Origin: an uncultured Clostridia bacterium
GTDB lineage: Bacteria > Bacillota > Clostridia > Christensenellales > CASEPJ01
NCBI GenBank assembly: GCA_949289715.1
Contig: CASEPJ010000110.1
Coordinates: forward strand, 1-8,041
Length of the DNA: 8,041 nt
Direction: 5' to 3'
Every line of letters begins with the position of its first letter. The first letter of the stretch is position 1. This document shows, in pieces, positions 7,315 to 8,041 of the stretch. The notes under the pieces are model-generated. The model was not told the DNA's origin and ran no database searches. It worked only from the letters and a program-made list of their open reading frames with translations. The position numbers were made by a program, and so were the translations under genes.

Positions 7315-7343
7315 AAAAAACAGAGGCTTTTAAAAAGCCTCTG
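7315..7343 (-). terminator. Intrinsic (Rho-independent) terminator, possibly bidirectional
   Basis: CAGAGGCTTT (7321-7330) and AAAGCCTCTG (7334-7343) form a perfect 10-bp stem with a three-base loop. On the minus strand the stem is followed by six T residues (7320-7315), the standard arrangement for ending the transcript of the gene whose stop is at 7371, 27 bases away. On the plus strand it is followed by TTTT, so it could also work in the other direction, though no plus-strand gene is visible here. Confidence 0.92.
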
Positions 7344-7370
7344 TTTTAATTTAAATAATTCTAAACTAAA

Positions 7371-8041
7371 TTATCTCCAAGAAATTTCAATTATTACACT
7401 TTGATCTTTAGTGGTATTATTTTGATAGGAAACATGCAAAATATCGTTTTCGTCAACATAATAATTTAAATTCAGAGGCTCTTTGCCGTCTTCATACTGA
7501 GCATAAACGGAAACCACTCTGCTTCCTCCCGTTTTCCACAAACTTATTCCGTAAGTTGCTTCCCACTGTGAATTTTTACAAATATTTTTGATTGTAGCAA
7601 CCGTTTTATCCGTACCAGCTTCAACATCCTTAACATCACCGTTTGCATATAATAACGAATGATCTTCCACATCCATATCCAGTTTCATAAGAATGTATTG
7701 CGAGTTCTTTCCTACAACAGGGTCTGCCATAACTGTCAAATCGGGGAATTCAGCCATATCAAGAGGTTTGGTTGAGAATAAATCCACATAATACCCTTCT
7801 TCCAATGCATATTCTCTGTCATAAGTTTTAATTAAATGATAATCTCCTCTTATGCAATACATCATTAAAGGTGCATTAAATTGTTTTCCCTGCATTTCCA
7901 AAGCTCTTGTGCAAAGTTCCTCCAATATCATATACGATGTCGTTGAAGAAAGAAGAACAGCAGGTTCAAATCCCGCAATAATTACATTACCGGAACCGAC
8001 TTTAGCTTCAACAACAACATTTTTACCGTTAACTTTAAATA
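7371..8041 (-). CDS. C-terminal part of an unidentified, probably exported protein (5' end cut by window)
   Basis: The frame is open from the window edge at 8041 to the TAA at 7371, giving 222 visible residues. The ATG at 7931 is internal: 36 further codons continue upstream without a stop and encode similar protein, including VGSGNVIIAGFEP, so the true start is outside. I do not recognise the family. The AKVGSGNVIIAGFEP segment resembles the last strand of the Rossmann-like or beta-galactosidase trimerisation type domains seen in large glycoside hydrolases, and EEGYYVDLFSTKPL and the final beta-rich 90 residues (ending VIIEISWR) look like C-terminal beta-sandwich material. This is inference from general pattern only. 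No membrane segment or sorting signal is visible in this part. A terminator follows closely, so it is the last gene of its transcript. A role in glycan processing together with the lipoprotein at 1-1877 is possible but unproven. Confidence 0.85.
   Translation of the reverse strand, partial: FKVNGKNVVVEAKVGSGNVIIAGFEPAVLLSSTTSYMILEELCTRALEMQGKQFNAPLMMYCIRGDYHLIKTYDREYALEEGYYVDLFSTKPLDMAEFPDLTVMADPVVGKNSQYILMKLDMDVEDHSLLYANGDVKDVEAGTDKTVATIKNICKNSQWEATYGISLWKTGGSRVVSVYAQYEDGKEPLNLNYYVDENDILHVSYQNNTTKDQSVIIEISWR

Noticed and set aside
6721..7320. CRISPR array or mobile-element remnant in the AT-rich spacer
   Set aside because: There are no regularly spaced direct repeats, no paired terminal inverted repeats with target duplications, and no transposase-like reading frame.

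Overview
The window looks like a piece of chromosome from a low-GC Gram-positive bacterium, most likely an uncultured gut-type Clostridia lineage; I cannot name the organism. The evidence is strong AGGAG-type Shine-Dalgarno sites, a sigma-A type promoter, intrinsic termination, a lipoprotein signal peptide, a clostridial-style pair of type IIA topoisomerase subunits, and very AT-rich spacers (about 11% and 17% GC by hand count) between moderately AT-rich genes. TGA serves as the stop of the parC-like gene and Trp is read from TGG, so the standard bacterial code applies.

Every gene I can support is on the minus strand. Reading in the direction of transcription (right to left): (1) 8041-7371 holds the last 222 residues of a large, probably extracellular protein that I cannot name, followed by a good intrinsic terminator at 7343-7315. 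(2) 7314-6721 is a roughly 600-base gene-free spacer of extreme AT content with several imperfect inverted repeats; its left end carries a clear promoter (TTGACT, 17-base spacer, extended -10) for the next gene. (3) 6695-4707 encodes the ATPase/TOPRIM subunit (parE-like, 662 aa) and 4696-2252 the DNA-cleaving subunit (parC-like, 814 aa) of one type IIA topoisomerase; the genes are 10 bases apart and form a two-gene operon. Lack of a canonical GyrA box in the C-terminal beta-pinwheel argues for topoisomerase IV rather than gyrase. (4) 2251-1878 is a 374-base AT-rich spacer with weak promoter candidates and an operator-like palindrome. (5) 1877-1 encodes the first 625 residues of a surface lipoprotein of the GxGYxYP putative glycoside hydrolase family, cut by the window edge before its stop.

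The two topoisomerase subunits form an A2B2 enzyme that passes one DNA duplex through a double-strand break using ATP, and would serve chromosome decatenation. The flanking genes are unrelated housekeeping neighbours in function: both look like exported, probably glycan-directed proteins. I found no CRISPR array, tRNA, rRNA, insertion sequence, phage gene or defence system. The least explained parts are the two secreted proteins and the 600-base spacer.
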